A stretch of 64,000 bases of DNA, from contig NZ_KI911559.1 in the NCBI RefSeq assembly GCF_000515255.1, positions 592,149-656,148 of the forward strand, in the 5' to 3' direction. How positions within the stretch are numbered: position 1 is the first letter of the stretch; each line of letters begins with the position of its first letter. The notes beneath the pieces were generated by a model. That model saw only the letters and a list, made by a program, of their open reading frames with translations, did no database searches and was not told the origin of the DNA. The DNA is from Rhodovibrio salinarum DSM 9154 (GTDB lineage: Bacteria; Pseudomonadota; Alphaproteobacteria; Kiloniellales; Rhodovibrionaceae). A program made the translations under genes and the position numbers. Of this stretch, positions 35,616-47,629 are shown in pieces.

Positions 35616-37516
35616 CAGATCGCGAACCGCGACGCGCCGAGCGTGGTCTCCAGATCGGTACGGAAGCGGGCGTTCCAGACGGGCAGTTGCGGACCAGGGT
35701 CAACCGGTTCGGATGTTGGGGGCGCCGCCGCTGTGTTCGGGGCGCGGACGGGGCTCAGCGCCTGTGCGAGGGAAACCAGCCGTGACCAATCGACCGGCTT
35801 GGTCAGGAAACCGTCCAGGCCGCTGCTTTCGTACCCGGCCTGATTCTCCGGCGTGGCGTCGGCGGTTAGGGCGACGATCGGGGTGCGAGCCGGGGCGCCC
35901 GGCAAGGCCCGGATCGCACGCACCGCGCTCATGCCGTCCATCACGGGCATGTGCATGTCCATCAGCACCAGGGCGAATGTCTGCTCGCCGGCGGCCTGTA
36001 CCGCGTCGACCGCGGCCTGACCGTCGGCCACGGGCGTCACCTCCGCGCCCAGCGCGTGCAGCATGCCGGTCAGGATCGTCCGGTTGGCATCGACATCCTC
36101 CGCCAGCAGGATGCAGCGGCCCGCCAACGGCTGCTCGGTGACCAGTTCCTTGAGTGTGCCGTCTCCCGGCTGCGCCGGGACGTTCTCTGGGTCCGCGGCG
36201 ACCAGGGGCAGGCTGACAGCGAAGCAGGAGCCGACTCCATATGTGCTAGCCAGTGTGATGCCGCCACCCATCGCACGGGCCAGTTTGCGGCTGATTGCCA
36301 ATCCCAGTCCGGAGCCGCCGAATCGGCGCGCGGTCCCGGCCTCCGCCTGCTCGAACACGTCGAAGACCGCCTCCTGGCGGTCGGCCGGGATGCCGGGTCC
36401 GGTGTCGCGCACCTGGACGATGAGGTTCGGGCCATCCGCTGTGTCTGGGCCCAGGTCGACCGAAATCTCGATGAACCCGCGTTCGGTGAACTTGACTGCG
36501 TTGCCCATCAGGTTGTGCACGATCTGGCGCAGGCGCTTGGGGTCCGCCATCACCGCGGCCGGAACGTCCGGATCCCGGCGGCAGGTCACCTCCACGTTCG
36601 ATTGCGCGCGGCCTGTGAACAGGGAAACCGTATCGCCTAAAAGCGCGTCGAGATCGACCGGCTGGGGGTCGAGTGTGATCCGTCCCGATTCCACCCGGGA
36701 AAGGTCGAGCAGGTCGTTCAGCAGCTCGATCATGTTGTTCGCCGCACGGCGCGTCACGGTCACCAGACTGCGTTGGCCTTCCGGGATATTTTGGCTCGAC
36801 AGCAGCTCCAGCGAGCCTGTGATCGCCGCCATGGGGGTGCGCAGTTCGTGGCTGATCTGGGCCAGGAAGTTTGATTTTGCGGCATTCGCCTGCTCCGCGG
36901 CCTGGCGGGCGGCGACGAGTTGCGTTTCGATGTTGCGCCGCTGATCCTCGACCAGCAGCAGGAAGCCCAGGCCCACGCAACCGATCGTGTGGGTCAGCAT
37001 CAGTTCCAGGCCGATCGACTGGAAAAGCATGATCCCTCGGTCCAAGCCCAAAACCAACAGGCCCAGGAAGATCGGCACCATCGAGAGTACACCGGCGGCC
37101 CCCAGCGCCAGCATCTGCCAATGCTGCATACGTTGGCGCACATGCCAGAGCCCGATCGATAGAATCGTCGTGCCGATCAGGCTCAGGAGCGCCGGCTCAA
37201 CGCCGGTACCACCGATCAGGATGCGCACAGGCGCGATCACCGACGCGGCTATAATCGCGGCCCAGGGACCGCCGAAAGCGCCCGCCAGGATCAACGGCAC
37301 GCTGCGGACATCGATGATGATCCCAGGCGCCAAGGGGATTGCGATCATCATCGCAAGCGCGCCGGCCCCGCCGAACACCAGCCCGATTAGGATTCCCCTG
37401 ACGAAGGGGGGCGTCCGGGCGATGGGCCGGCTGCCCATCGAATAAGCCAGCGCCACCACGGCCATCAGACCAAGGTTCTGGAACAGGGCGAGGTGATGGG
37501 GCAGCAGGTTGGTCAT
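35579..37516 (-). CDS. hybrid histidine kinase with receiver domain
   Basis: A 645-residue protein. Six or so membrane helices at residues 10-190 resemble a 5TM-5TMR_LYT sensor. HisKA follows with H223 in FLAQISHELRTPM. The HATPase has N339-type NLMGNAVKF, DTGPGIP and GGSGLGLAIS. A receiver with D520 in LVLMDMHMPVMDG and K573 in FLTKPVDW is next. After this comes a linker, and the last 17 residues (from SRFAICCGPGL) look like out-of-frame translation of the Hpt domain. The signal is unknown. No output regulator is adjacent, so the phosphoryl group probably goes to a regulator elsewhere. It converges on accA. Confidence 0.85.
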   Translation of the reverse strand: MTNLLPHHLALFQNLGLMAVVALAYSMGSRPIARTPPFVRGILIGLVFGGAGALAMMIAIPLAPGIIIDVRSVPLILAGAFGGPWAAIIAASVIAPVRILIGGTGVEPALLSLIGTTILSIGLWHVRQRMQHWQMLALGAAGVLSMVPIFLGLLVLGLDRGIMLFQSIGLELMLTHTIGCVGLGFLLLVEDQRRNIETQLVAARQAAEQANAAKSNFLAQISHELRTPMAAITGSLELLSSQNIPEGQRSLVTVTRRAANNMIELLNDLLDLSRVESGRITLDPQPVDLDALLGDTVSLFTGRAQSNVEVTCRRDPDVPAAVMADPKRLRQIVHNLMGNAVKFTERGFIEISVDLGPDTADGPNLIVQVRDTGPGIPADRQEAVFDVFEQAEAGTARRFGGSGLGLAISRKLARAMGGGITLASTYGVGSCFAVSLPLVAADPENVPAQPGDGTLKELVTEQPLAGRCILLAEDVDANRTILTGMLHALGAEVTPVADGQAAVDAVQAAGEQTFALVLMDMHMPVMDGMSAVRAIRALPGAPARTPIVALTADATPENQAGYESSGLDGFLTKPVDWSRLVSLAQALSPVRAPNTAAAPPTSEPVDPGPQLPVWNARFRTDLETTLGASRFAICCGPGLRAPKPV

Positions 37517-37652
37517 GCGCGGGCCGAATCCCGGAGGCCAGAGAGACTACGGGCCGGCGATCCGGACACTGCGTTTGCCGCCCGGTCGGACAGCCTCCGT
37601 CAGGCTTAACGCGCAAACATTACTTTCGAGTAAAACCGGGTTGCGGAGCGTC

Positions 37653-40430
<2,778 letters not shown>

Positions 40431-40981
40431 GCGTGAGTCCTTGAAAGAGATGGCTTCAAATAGGGCCGCTCACGGCCCATTCGCCGGGGTCGCGCGGCGT
40501 CGCCTGACACTTAGGGAAGGCGCCATACAGTGTCAACGCTGCCCAGGGTCGCGGCTCCGGTGCCAAGCGCCTGTCGTGCGCAGCGGATTTGGCCTTTGTC
40601 GCCGGGCCGAACCTGTTGGCTGGGAACGCGGGTTGTGCCGGTGTGGGCGGGCGTGCATCAATGCCCACGGTGCCGCCGCATCCCGCGCTGCCAGGGCAGC
40701 CGCGGGTGGGTGCGGGTGGTCTAACGTCCCATCTTGCGTCCCATCCATGTGGCGGGCCGGTGCCGATGGGGATGGTCGTGCAGGCCGCCTGGGCGTCCGC
40801 GCGTCGGCGCGTACGAAAAATGAAGATTTCTTAACGGTGCGCACGCCGGTGCCTGGATCGGCTAGGCTCTTGCGCGAGCGCTTGCCCGCGCCGGCGTTGC
40901 CAGCCCCGAAGCCGGTTGAAAGACCGGCGTCCGACAGAGCAGACACTTGGAGACACGGTTAAAAGGAGGACCGATCCTGTG
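40431..40981. other. secA-ppiC divergent intergenic region
   Basis: 551 bases without a convincing gene. The secA promoter side carries TGACACT (40505-40511) and AGTGTCA (40529-40535), a perfect 7-base inverted repeat with a 17-base centre. On the minus strand its arms contain TTGACA and the -10 position. Toward ppiC, an A/T-rich patch (40813-40832) and GCTAGG at 40861 may be promoter parts. AAGGAGGA before 40979/40982 is the ppiC ribosome site. The middle 250 bases are GC-rich and featureless to me. Confidence 0.45.
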
Positions 40982-41905
40982 ATGAGCCCGCTGCGCACCC
41001 GCCTGACCGCGCTTGCGTGCGCCGCCGCCCTGGCCCTGCCGGGCATGGCCGCGGCGCAGGATTCCGACAACGACAGTGCCGCCGGCGATGGCCAGGACGC
41101 CAACCCCGTCGTCGCGATCGTGAACGGCGAGGAGATTCATTACGACCAGGTCGTGGAGTCCGCCAAGCAGCTGCCGCCGCAGTACCAGCAGCAGTTCGCC
41201 CGGATCTTCCCCGCGCTGCTCGACCGGATGGTCGACATGGAGCTGTTGGGTGCGGCCGCGCTCGATAGCGACGTCGAGCAGACGGAGGCGTTCCAGGAGC
41301 GCATGGCCGACGTGCGCGAGCAGGTCGCCCGCGAGGTTTGGCTGAATCAGAAGATCGACGCGTACATCACCGAGGAGCGCCTGCAGGCGGCCTACGAGGA
41401 GTACAAGCAGAACAACCCGCCGCAGCAGCAGATCAAGGCCAGCCACATCCTGGTCGAAGACAAGGCGCTTGCGGAGAAGCTGATCAAGCAGTTGGACGAG
41501 GGCGCGGACTTCGCCGAGCTGGCGGCCGAGCACTCCACCGGGCCGTCCGGCAAGCAAGGCGGCGACCTGGGCTTCTTCGGCAAGGGCGAGATGGTCGAGC
41601 CGTTCTCCGAGGCGGCCTTCGCGTTGGATAGCGGCGAGGTCGTCGACGCGCCGGTCAAGACGCAGTTCGGCTGGCACGTCATCAAGGTGACGGACAAGCG
41701 CACCAAGGACCCCAAGAGCTTCGAGGAGATGCAGGACCAGCTACGCCAGCAGGTTCGCCAGCAGGCGGTGCAGTCGCTGCTTTCCGATTTGCGCGAGGAT
41801 GCGGAGGTCGAGACCTTCCCCGAGCGCCGGAAGCAGGTTGAGGACAAGCCCGAGCTTGGTGGCGGCGCCCAGGGCGGCGGCGCGGTCATGCCGGGCGCGC
41901 AGTAA
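40982..41905 (+). CDS. periplasmic parvulin-type peptidyl-prolyl isomerase
   Basis: A 307-residue secreted foldase. The signal peptide is MSPLRTRLTALACAAALALP and further to MAAAQ. A SurA-like N-terminal helical part covers residues 35-140. The parvulin domain holds IKASHILVEDKALAEKL, GGDLGFFGKGEMVEPFSEAA and TQFGWHVIKV. A glycine-rich tail follows. AAGGAGGA is 8-11 bases upstream, so either GTG 40979 or ATG 40982 can be the start. It helps fold outer-membrane or periplasmic proteins delivered by Sec. Confidence 0.92.
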   Translation: MSPLRTRLTALACAAALALPGMAAAQDSDNDSAAGDGQDANPVVAIVNGEEIHYDQVVESAKQLPPQYQQQFARIFPALLDRMVDMELLGAAALDSDVEQTEAFQERMADVREQVAREVWLNQKIDAYITEERLQAAYEEYKQNNPPQQQIKASHILVEDKALAEKLIKQLDEGADFAELAAEHSTGPSGKQGGDLGFFGKGEMVEPFSEAAFALDSGEVVDAPVKTQFGWHVIKVTDKRTKDPKSFEEMQDQLRQQVRQQAVQSLLSDLREDAEVETFPERRKQVEDKPELGGGAQGGGAVMPGAQ

Positions 41906-42108
41906 GCGCCCACCGTCTCTGTCCTGGCCGTGTCGCCTCTGCGTGATACGGCCAGGACGCTGGCTCGTCCGTTGGCCTCTCTGCGAGACGGCCCTTCGGA
42001 TCTCAGGGTAAGATCGTTGGTTTTGAATCCGTAGCTTAGTTTCATGGTCGGGCGCGGCCGGCAGGCTGTGCCTCGGTTCCCTTTCTCCGGACGTCAGACA
42101 CAAAAGCC

Positions 42109-43347
42109 ATGCCTCCCATTTCCCCGCTCGCGCCTGATGCGTTTCCCGATTTGCCGGCGGTCGCCGGCGTGCGTGCCGCTGCCAAGGCCTGCGGCGTGCG
42201 CTATGCCACCGGCCGGTTGGACGTCACGTTGATCGAGCTGGCGCCGCATTCCAGCGTCGCCGGCGTGTTTACCCGCTCGTTGACGGCGAGCGCGCCGGTG
42301 GAATGGTGCCGGGAGGCCCTGGCGATGACCGGCGGGCGCGGCCGGGCGATCCTGGTCAACGCCGGCAATGCCAATGCCTTCACCGGCAAGCGCGGCCAGG
42401 AAACGGCGAGCGCGGAAGTGCGGGCGACCGCCAAGGCCCTGGGGTGCGGTAACCATGACGTGCTGCTCGCCTCCACCGGCGTGATCGGCGAACCGATGCC
42501 GGCCGAGCGGATCACCCGGCACCTGGAGGGTCTGGCAGACGAGCTGGCCGCCGGCGGTTGGGAGGCGGCAGCCCAGGCGATCATGACCACCGACACCTTT
42601 CCCAAGGGCGCGTGGGCCACGGCGGAGATCGACGGCACCACCGTCACGCTCGCCGGGATCGCCAAGGGGTCCGGCATGATCCAGCCGGACATGGCGACCA
42701 TGCTCGCGTTCGCCTTCACCGACGCCGATATCGCGCCGGAGGCGCTGCAGACCCTGCTGCGGGAGGTCAATGAGCAGACCTTCAACTGCATCACCGTCGA
42801 TGGCGATACCTCGACCAGCGACACGTTGCTCCTGGCCGCGACCGGCAAGGCCGGCAACGCCGCGATCATCGAGGCCGACGATCCGCGTCTGGCGGACTTC
42901 CGCCGGGCGCTCACCGAGGTGATGACCGACCTGGCCCAGCAGGTCGTGCGCGACGGCGAGGGAGCACAGAAGTTCGTCACGATCCGCGTACGCGGCGCGG
43001 CGAGCGATCCGGCGGCCAAGCGGATCGGTCTGGCGATCGGCAACTCGCCGCTGGTCAAGACCGCGATTGCGGGCGAGGACGCGAACTGGGGCCGGATCGT
43101 CATGGCGGTGGGCAAGGCTGGCGAGCGTGCTGACCGCGACCGCCTGTCGATCGCCATCGGCGGCATCGAGATCGCCCGCAACGGGGAAGCGGTGGCGGCC
43201 TACGACGAGACGCCGGTTGCCCAGCACATGCAGGGACGGGAGATCGAGATCGATGTCGACGTCGGGGTAGGTGGGGGGCAGGCCACGGTCTGGACCTGCG
43301 ACCTGACCCACGGCTACATCGATATCAACGCGGACTACCGCAGCTAG
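42109..43347 (+). CDS. argJ: bifunctional ornithine acetyltransferase / N-acetylglutamate synthase
   Basis: A 412-residue self-cleaving enzyme of the cyclic arginine route. The cleavage and nucleophile site is in KGSGMIQPDMATMLAF, with threonine following MA. NAGNANAFTGKRGQ, ASTGVIGEPMP and the C-terminal THGYIDINADYRS are family sequences. It transfers acetyl from acetylornithine to glutamate; whether it also uses acetyl-CoA cannot be told from sequence. Confidence 0.97.
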   Translation: MPPISPLAPDAFPDLPAVAGVRAAAKACGVRYATGRLDVTLIELAPHSSVAGVFTRSLTASAPVEWCREALAMTGGRGRAILVNAGNANAFTGKRGQETASAEVRATAKALGCGNHDVLLASTGVIGEPMPAERITRHLEGLADELAAGGWEAAAQAIMTTDTFPKGAWATAEIDGTTVTLAGIAKGSGMIQPDMATMLAFAFTDADIAPEALQTLLREVNEQTFNCITVDGDTSTSDTLLLAATGKAGNAAIIEADDPRLADFRRALTEVMTDLAQQVVRDGEGAQKFVTIRVRGAASDPAAKRIGLAIGNSPLVKTAIAGEDANWGRIVMAVGKAGERADRDRLSIAIGGIEIARNGEAVAAYDETPVAQHMQGREIEIDVDVGVGGGQATVWTCDLTHGYIDINADYRS

Positions 43348-43364
43348 GTCCAAGGACGGATACC

Positions 43365-43817
43365 GTGAGCGATAGCTTGAGTGGCTGCTGGCAGGCGGAC
43401 ACGCGATCGTCTGCGCCGGAGCGGATCGTGCTGGTGGCGGCGGCCGCGCTGATCGACCATGACGGCCGCGTCCTGATCGCCAAGCGGCCGGAAGGCAAGG
43501 CGATGGCGGGGCTGTGGGAATTTCCCGGCGGCAAGGTGAAGGACGGTGAAACGCCGGAGGCTGCGCTGATCCGCGAATTGTCGGAGGAACTCGGGATCGA
43601 TACGCGGGTCAGCTGCCTGGCTCCGATCGCCTTCGCCTCGCACAGCTACGATGATTTCCACCTGTTGATGCCGCTCTACGTTTGTCGGGTTTGGCAGGGC
43701 ACCCCGCAGGCGCTGGAGCATGCGGAGTTGAAGTGGGTCGCGCCGGTTCGGCTGCGCGACTACCCGATGCCCGAAGCGGATATCCCCCTGACCGCCCTGC
43801 TCCGCGACTTGTTGTAG
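43365..43817 (+). CDS. mutT: MutT-type NUDIX hydrolase
   Basis: A 150-residue (deoxy)nucleoside triphosphate pyrophosphohydrolase. The NUDIX box is complete: GGKVKDGETPEAALIREL, then SEELGI. Flanking KRPEGKAMAGLWEFPG is typical of 8-oxo-dGTP diphosphatases. The GTG start is 17 bases after argJ, so they share an operon. The final half has no fused TMP-synthase-like domain. Confidence 0.93.
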   Translation: MSDSLSGCWQADTRSSAPERIVLVAAAALIDHDGRVLIAKRPEGKAMAGLWEFPGGKVKDGETPEAALIRELSEELGIDTRVSCLAPIAFASHSYDDFHLLMPLYVCRVWQGTPQALEHAELKWVAPVRLRDYPMPEADIPLTALLRDLL

Positions 43818-44154
43818 CCGGCCGCGGGTATGAATTTTTTGATATTAACACGAATTTTACGTTTGTTTCATCGAGGCGCTTTTATACCCTAAAGGTGTAC
43901 AACCATTCTCATGGTTGTGCTGCGACTTACGGTTGTCTTAAATCGGCTCACGCAATCGTATGTCTGGTGTCGGGGTGTAAGGGGGATTTAGCGAAGGTGG
44001 ATGCCAAAGGGGCGATGTGGCCGGCGGGGCGGCGGGGCCCTTCAAGGTCGCAGCGAGAGGGAATGGGTCCGGCGTGGAGTGGCGGCCAGCCGGCCATTAT
44101 TGTGCAGAGCAAAACGGATGATGGCGCGCAATGGGCGTTTCGGAGTCCAGTGCT
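43818..44154 (+). other. AT-rich spacer with hairpin
   Basis: 337 bases without a gene. The first 130 are clearly A/T-richer than the rest of the window. An 8-base-pair stem ACAACCAT-TCTC-ATGGTTGT is at 43899-43918. TTAA-N7-TTTA near 43847 is one base off a CtrA site. No T run follows the stem. A short RNA or a promoter island for the next gene is possible. Confidence 0.35.
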
Positions 44155-44415
44155 ATGAGTACGCTGGTCTCGCGCAATGTGACGCTGGAAGGCCGGCGGA
44201 CCAGCTTGCGCCTGGAGCGCGCGATGTGGGACGCGCTCGAGGAAATCTGTCTGCGTGAGCATCAGTCGATGCACGACCTGTGTGCGCACGTCGATCGGAT
44301 CCGGGCGGAGCGGACGCTGACGGCCGGCATTCGTGTGTTCATCCTGGAATACTACCGCCGCGCGGCCACCGAGGACGGGCATATCGGTGCCGGCCACGGC
44401 ACGCTACCCGGCTGA
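44155..44415 (+). CDS. ribbon-helix-helix domain protein
   Basis: An 86-residue protein, with the RHH_4-type sequence SRNVTLEGRRTSLRLERAMWDALEEIC (in part) as DNA-binding ribbon and first helix, then REHQSMHDLCAHVDRIR. Such proteins occur throughout alphaproteobacteria, usually as short single-domain regulators. The ATG at 44155 has GGAG 10 bases upstream. Its target is unknown. It may regulate its own A/T-rich upstream region. Confidence 0.8.
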   Translation: MSTLVSRNVTLEGRRTSLRLERAMWDALEEICLREHQSMHDLCAHVDRIRAERTLTAGIRVFILEYYRRAATEDGHIGAGHGTLPG

Positions 44416-44482
44416 CCGGCCCGCGCCGTGGCGAGGGGCACGGGGTCCGGGTAAACCGCCCGGGACCCGCATGCCGGTCGGG

Positions 44483-45433
44483 CTAGCGTGGGCGCGCCTT
44501 GATTCCCGTTTCGACCTCTTCGGTGTCCAGGGCCTGTGCCAGACTGTTGTGCGCCTGCCCTGGGCGCAGGGGCAGCGGCTGGCTGGCTTCCGGCCGCCAG
44601 GCCGTCAGGTAGACCACCTCGAAGGTTGCGGGGATCGTGCCGTCGCCGTTGCCGAACTGCTCCTCGTACAGCTGTGCGGCGTGGACCAGTGTTTCCCGCC
44701 GCGTCCAGGACTTGCGCCGCTCGCGCACGGCGTTGCTTTCCCCCATGCCGCGCAGATCGTCCATCAGCTTCAGCGCGTCGGGATAGGTGACGGTGAGCGT
44801 GTCCACGTCGGTCACCGGGAGGGCGAAGCCGGCGCGCTGCAACAGCTCGGCCCCGTCTTGGTTCTGGGCGAACGGGCTGACCCGCGGGCCGGCACCGCCC
44901 TCGACCTCCTCCTCCGCCTGCATCAGGCACTGGCGCAGTTCGTACAGGGTCGCCCCGCCGAACATGGCTGCCAGGAACAGCCCATCGGGTTTGAGTGCGT
45001 GGTTGATCTGCAGCAGCGCCCCCGGCAGGTCGTTGGTCCAGTGCAGCGTCAGGTTCGAGAGCACCAGATCGAAGCTTTTCTCGGCGAACGGCAGAACCTC
45101 TTCGTCGGCGACCACGCGCGGACGCTGCAGTCCGGGGACCGGTCCCTCGGCCGCGTCACGCTCGGCGGCCGCCATGGCCATCGCGCCCGACAGCTCGCTT
45201 TCCACCAGCGTCTCGATTCCGCCGCGCCCCTGCAGGGTGCGCGCCAGCGTGCCGTCGCGCGCCCCCAGGTCGAGGGCGCACGGAAAGGCGCGGCGGACGT
45301 CGTCCAGACGGTCGGCCAGGCGGTCTGCCACCTCGCGTGTTATAAAGTCGTAGTGGGCGAAGCTGCGCGCCGCCCGATCACGGTGGCGGCGCACGTTCGT
45401 ACGGTCGAATACGCTAAGCGACTGATCGGTCAT
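44483..45433 (-). CDS. class I SAM methyltransferase, BioC/NDUFAF5-like
   Basis: A 316-residue methyltransferase. SAM motif I is ALDLGARDGTLARTL near residue 53. LVLSNLTLHWTNDLPGAL and LKPDGLFLAAMFGG are typical of the BioC/NDUFAF5 group. N-terminal VFDRTNVRRHRDRAA is a mark of the alphaproteobacterial NDUFAF5 relatives. The mitochondrial homologue hydroxylates an arginine of complex I. Biochemical role here is not certain. It is divergent from comF, a common pairing. Confidence 0.85.
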   Translation of the reverse strand: MTDQSLSVFDRTNVRRHRDRAARSFAHYDFITREVADRLADRLDDVRRAFPCALDLGARDGTLARTLQGRGGIETLVESELSGAMAMAAAERDAAEGPVPGLQRPRVVADEEVLPFAEKSFDLVLSNLTLHWTNDLPGALLQINHALKPDGLFLAAMFGGATLYELRQCLMQAEEEVEGGAGPRVSPFAQNQDGAELLQRAGFALPVTDVDTLTVTYPDALKLMDDLRGMGESNAVRERRKSWTRRETLVHAAQLYEEQFGNGDGTIPATFEVVYLTAWRPEASQPLPLRPGQAHNSLAQALDTEEVETGIKARPR

Positions 45434-45516
45434 GGCCGGCAATATGGGGACGTGATAGCGCCGGGGCAAAGGGCGACTCGCGCCGCGTGTTTCGACCCGG
45501 CCGGTCGTAGTGGCGG

Positions 45517-46302
45517 GTGGGGTTGGCGGTGACCGGGCCACGGGCGGCATCCGCCTGGTTCGTCGCGGCCGGGCGGTCGGTGCTGGACGCGCTGCTGCCG
45601 CCGCGCTGTCTGGCCTGCGGCGGTCCTGTCGGCGCGGCCGGAACGCTGTGTCCCGCCTGCTGGGAGGCGGTCACTTTCCTCGGCCCACCGATGTGCCGTT
45701 GCTGCGGCTTCCCGTTCGAACTGGCGCCGGAGGTCGATGCGGGGGAAAGCCTGTGCGCCGCCTGCCATGCGTCGCCGCCGCCCTATGCCCATGCACGGGC
45801 GGTGATGGCGTATGACGACGGGAGCCGCGGGCTGGTCCTGGGGTTTAAGCATGCCGACCGGAGTGAAGCCGCGCCCGCTTTCGCGCAGTGGATGGCGCGC
45901 GCCGGCCACGAGTTGCTGACGGAGGCGCAGGTGATCGTCCCGGTGCCGCTGCACCGTTGGCGCCTGTTTGCGCGGCGCTACAATCAATCGGCCCTGCTCG
46001 CTAACCAACTGGGGCGGCTATCGGGCGTGCCGGTGGTGCCGGACCTGCTCCGACGCCGGCGCAATACGCCCAGCCAAGGGCATCTGTCGCCGGCTGGACG
46101 CAGCCGGAACGTTGCCGGGGCCTTCGCGGTTCACCGCCGCTACGCGGAACGGGTGCGCGGGCGGAGTGTGTTGCTGGTCGACGACGTCCTGACCACCGGG
46201 GCGACTGTGGCGGCTTGCACCCGCGTGCTGAAGCGCGCCGGGGCGCGGCAGGTCGACGTGCTGACGCTGGCGCGCGTGGTTCGGCCGACCGCTCCGGACT
46301 AG
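45517..46302 (+). CDS. comF: ComF family phosphoribosyltransferase-like protein
   Basis: A 261-residue ComF/GntX type. The N-terminus has zinc-binding pairs CLACGG, CPACW, CRCCGF and CAAC. The C-terminal phosphoribosyltransferase fold shows YNQSALLA, and the PRPP loop is VLLVDDVLTTGATV. ComF relatives take part in DNA uptake in naturally competent bacteria; other roles are possible. The start is GTG; another GTG is 4 codons in. Confidence 0.88.
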   Translation: MGLAVTGPRAASAWFVAAGRSVLDALLPPRCLACGGPVGAAGTLCPACWEAVTFLGPPMCRCCGFPFELAPEVDAGESLCAACHASPPPYAHARAVMAYDDGSRGLVLGFKHADRSEAAPAFAQWMARAGHELLTEAQVIVPVPLHRWRLFARRYNQSALLANQLGRLSGVPVVPDLLRRRRNTPSQGHLSPAGRSRNVAGAFAVHRRYAERVRGRSVLLVDDVLTTGATVAACTRVLKRAGARQVDVLTLARVVRPTAPD

Positions 46303-46429
46303 TCTTGCCCGCCCCCATGATTTTTCGAGCTGCGGGCGCTAGAGTCTGGCGCCACACGAAACGAAGATGCGATGCCCGACGACGAACCGATACGCATCTG
46401 TAACGATTTTACGAACAAGCGAGGACGGG

Positions 46430-46696
46430 ATGGCGAACGTCACGATGTACACCAAGATGCTCTGCCCCTTCTGCAGTCGGGCGAAGAAGCTGTTGAACGA
46501 GAAGGGTGTGGAACAACTGAACGAGATCGACATCACCATGAGTTCCAAGCGCCGCTCGGAGATGATGGAACGCGCCGGCGGCGCCCACACCGTGCCGCAG
46601 ATCTTCATCGGCGACACCCACGTCGGCGGCTGTGACGAGCTCTACGAGATGGAGCGCCAGGGCAAGCTGGACGGCCTGCTGGCGGGCCAGACCTGA
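46430..46696 (+). CDS. grxC: glutaredoxin 3
   Basis: An 88-residue glutaredoxin. The redox motif is CPFC in YTKMLCPFCSRAKKLL, the cis-proline in TVPQIFIGD, and the glutathione site in VGGCDELYEME. It reduces protein disulfides and glutathione mixed disulfides. GAGGACGGG precedes the ATG. GCTAGAGTC at 46338-46346 may be a promoter -10. The stop is three bases from the next gene start. Confidence 0.97.
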   Translation: MANVTMYTKMLCPFCSRAKKLLNEKGVEQLNEIDITMSSKRRSEMMERAGGAHTVPQIFIGDTHVGGCDELYEMERQGKLDGLLAGQT

Positions 46697-46699
46697 GCC

Positions 46700-47590
46700 A
46701 TGGCAGAGGGGCACGCGATCGACCCGTCCGGCGGTGGCGGTCAGGCGTTCCGCGCGGGGCTGGTGCAGATGACCAGCGGCCCGGCGTTCGACGCCAACCT
46801 GGCGACGGCGGATCGGCTCGTCCGCCAAGCGGTCGCGGCTGGGGCGTCGTTCGTCGCCACGCCGGAAAACACGCCGATCCTGCAGCCCGACCACGCCAAG
46901 CTGCGGGAGGTCGTGCCCGGCGAGGGCGATCATCCGGCGGTGCGGGCCTTCGCCGATCTGGCGCGCGAACTGGGGGTGTGGCTGCTGCTCGGGTCGACGG
47001 CCGTGCGGGTGGCGGACGACGGCGCGGACGGTCGGCTGGCCAACCGCTCGATCCTGTTCGACGACCAGGGCCGGATTGCCGCCCGCTATGACAAGATTCA
47101 CATGTTCGACGTTGCCGTGCCGGACGGGCAAACCTACCGCGAATCCAAGGCCTTCCGGCCTGGCGGGCAGGCGGTCGTGGCCGACACGCCTTGGGCGCGG
47201 CTCGGGCTTACGGTGTGTTACGACGTGCGCTTCCCAGCGCTCTATCGTGCGCTGGCGCACGCCGGCGCTAGTGTGCTGACGGTTCCGGCGGCGTTCACGC
47301 AGGTCACCGGCCGGGCCCACTGGCATACGCTGCTGCGTGCCCGCGCGATTGAAACCGGTTGCTACGTGCTCGCCCCCGCCCAGGTTGGCGAGCATGCGGG
47401 CGGCCGGCGTACCTACGGCCATACACTCGCCGTCGCGCCTTGGGGTGAGGTGGTCGCCGACGCTGGCGACGAGGCCCCCGGCGTGGTCACCGTCGACATT
47501 GACCCCGCGTCCGTGCAGCAGGCTCGCAGTTGGGTCCCCGCGCTGCAGCACGACCGGGAGTTCGAGGTGGTGGTGCTGGGACCGCGATAA
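46700..47590 (+). CDS. carbon-nitrogen hydrolase, Nit1/Nit2 type
   Basis: A 296-residue nitrilase-superfamily amidase. The Glu-Lys-Cys triad is E56 (ATPENT), K132 (YDKIHMFD) and C173 (TVCYDVRFP). The family near this sequence includes deaminated-glutathione amidase and omega-amidase. Placement directly after grxC fits repair of a glutathione by-product. A DUF1178 gene, usual next in line, is absent. Confidence 0.9.
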   Translation: MAEGHAIDPSGGGGQAFRAGLVQMTSGPAFDANLATADRLVRQAVAAGASFVATPENTPILQPDHAKLREVVPGEGDHPAVRAFADLARELGVWLLLGSTAVRVADDGADGRLANRSILFDDQGRIAARYDKIHMFDVAVPDGQTYRESKAFRPGGQAVVADTPWARLGLTVCYDVRFPALYRALAHAGASVLTVPAAFTQVTGRAHWHTLLRARAIETGCYVLAPAQVGEHAGGRRTYGHTLAVAPWGEVVADAGDEAPGVVTVDIDPASVQQARSWVPALQHDREFEVVVLGPR

Positions 47591-47629
47591 CGAGGCTGCC
47601 GCGCCGCTGGCCGCCTTACAGGAGGCTGT

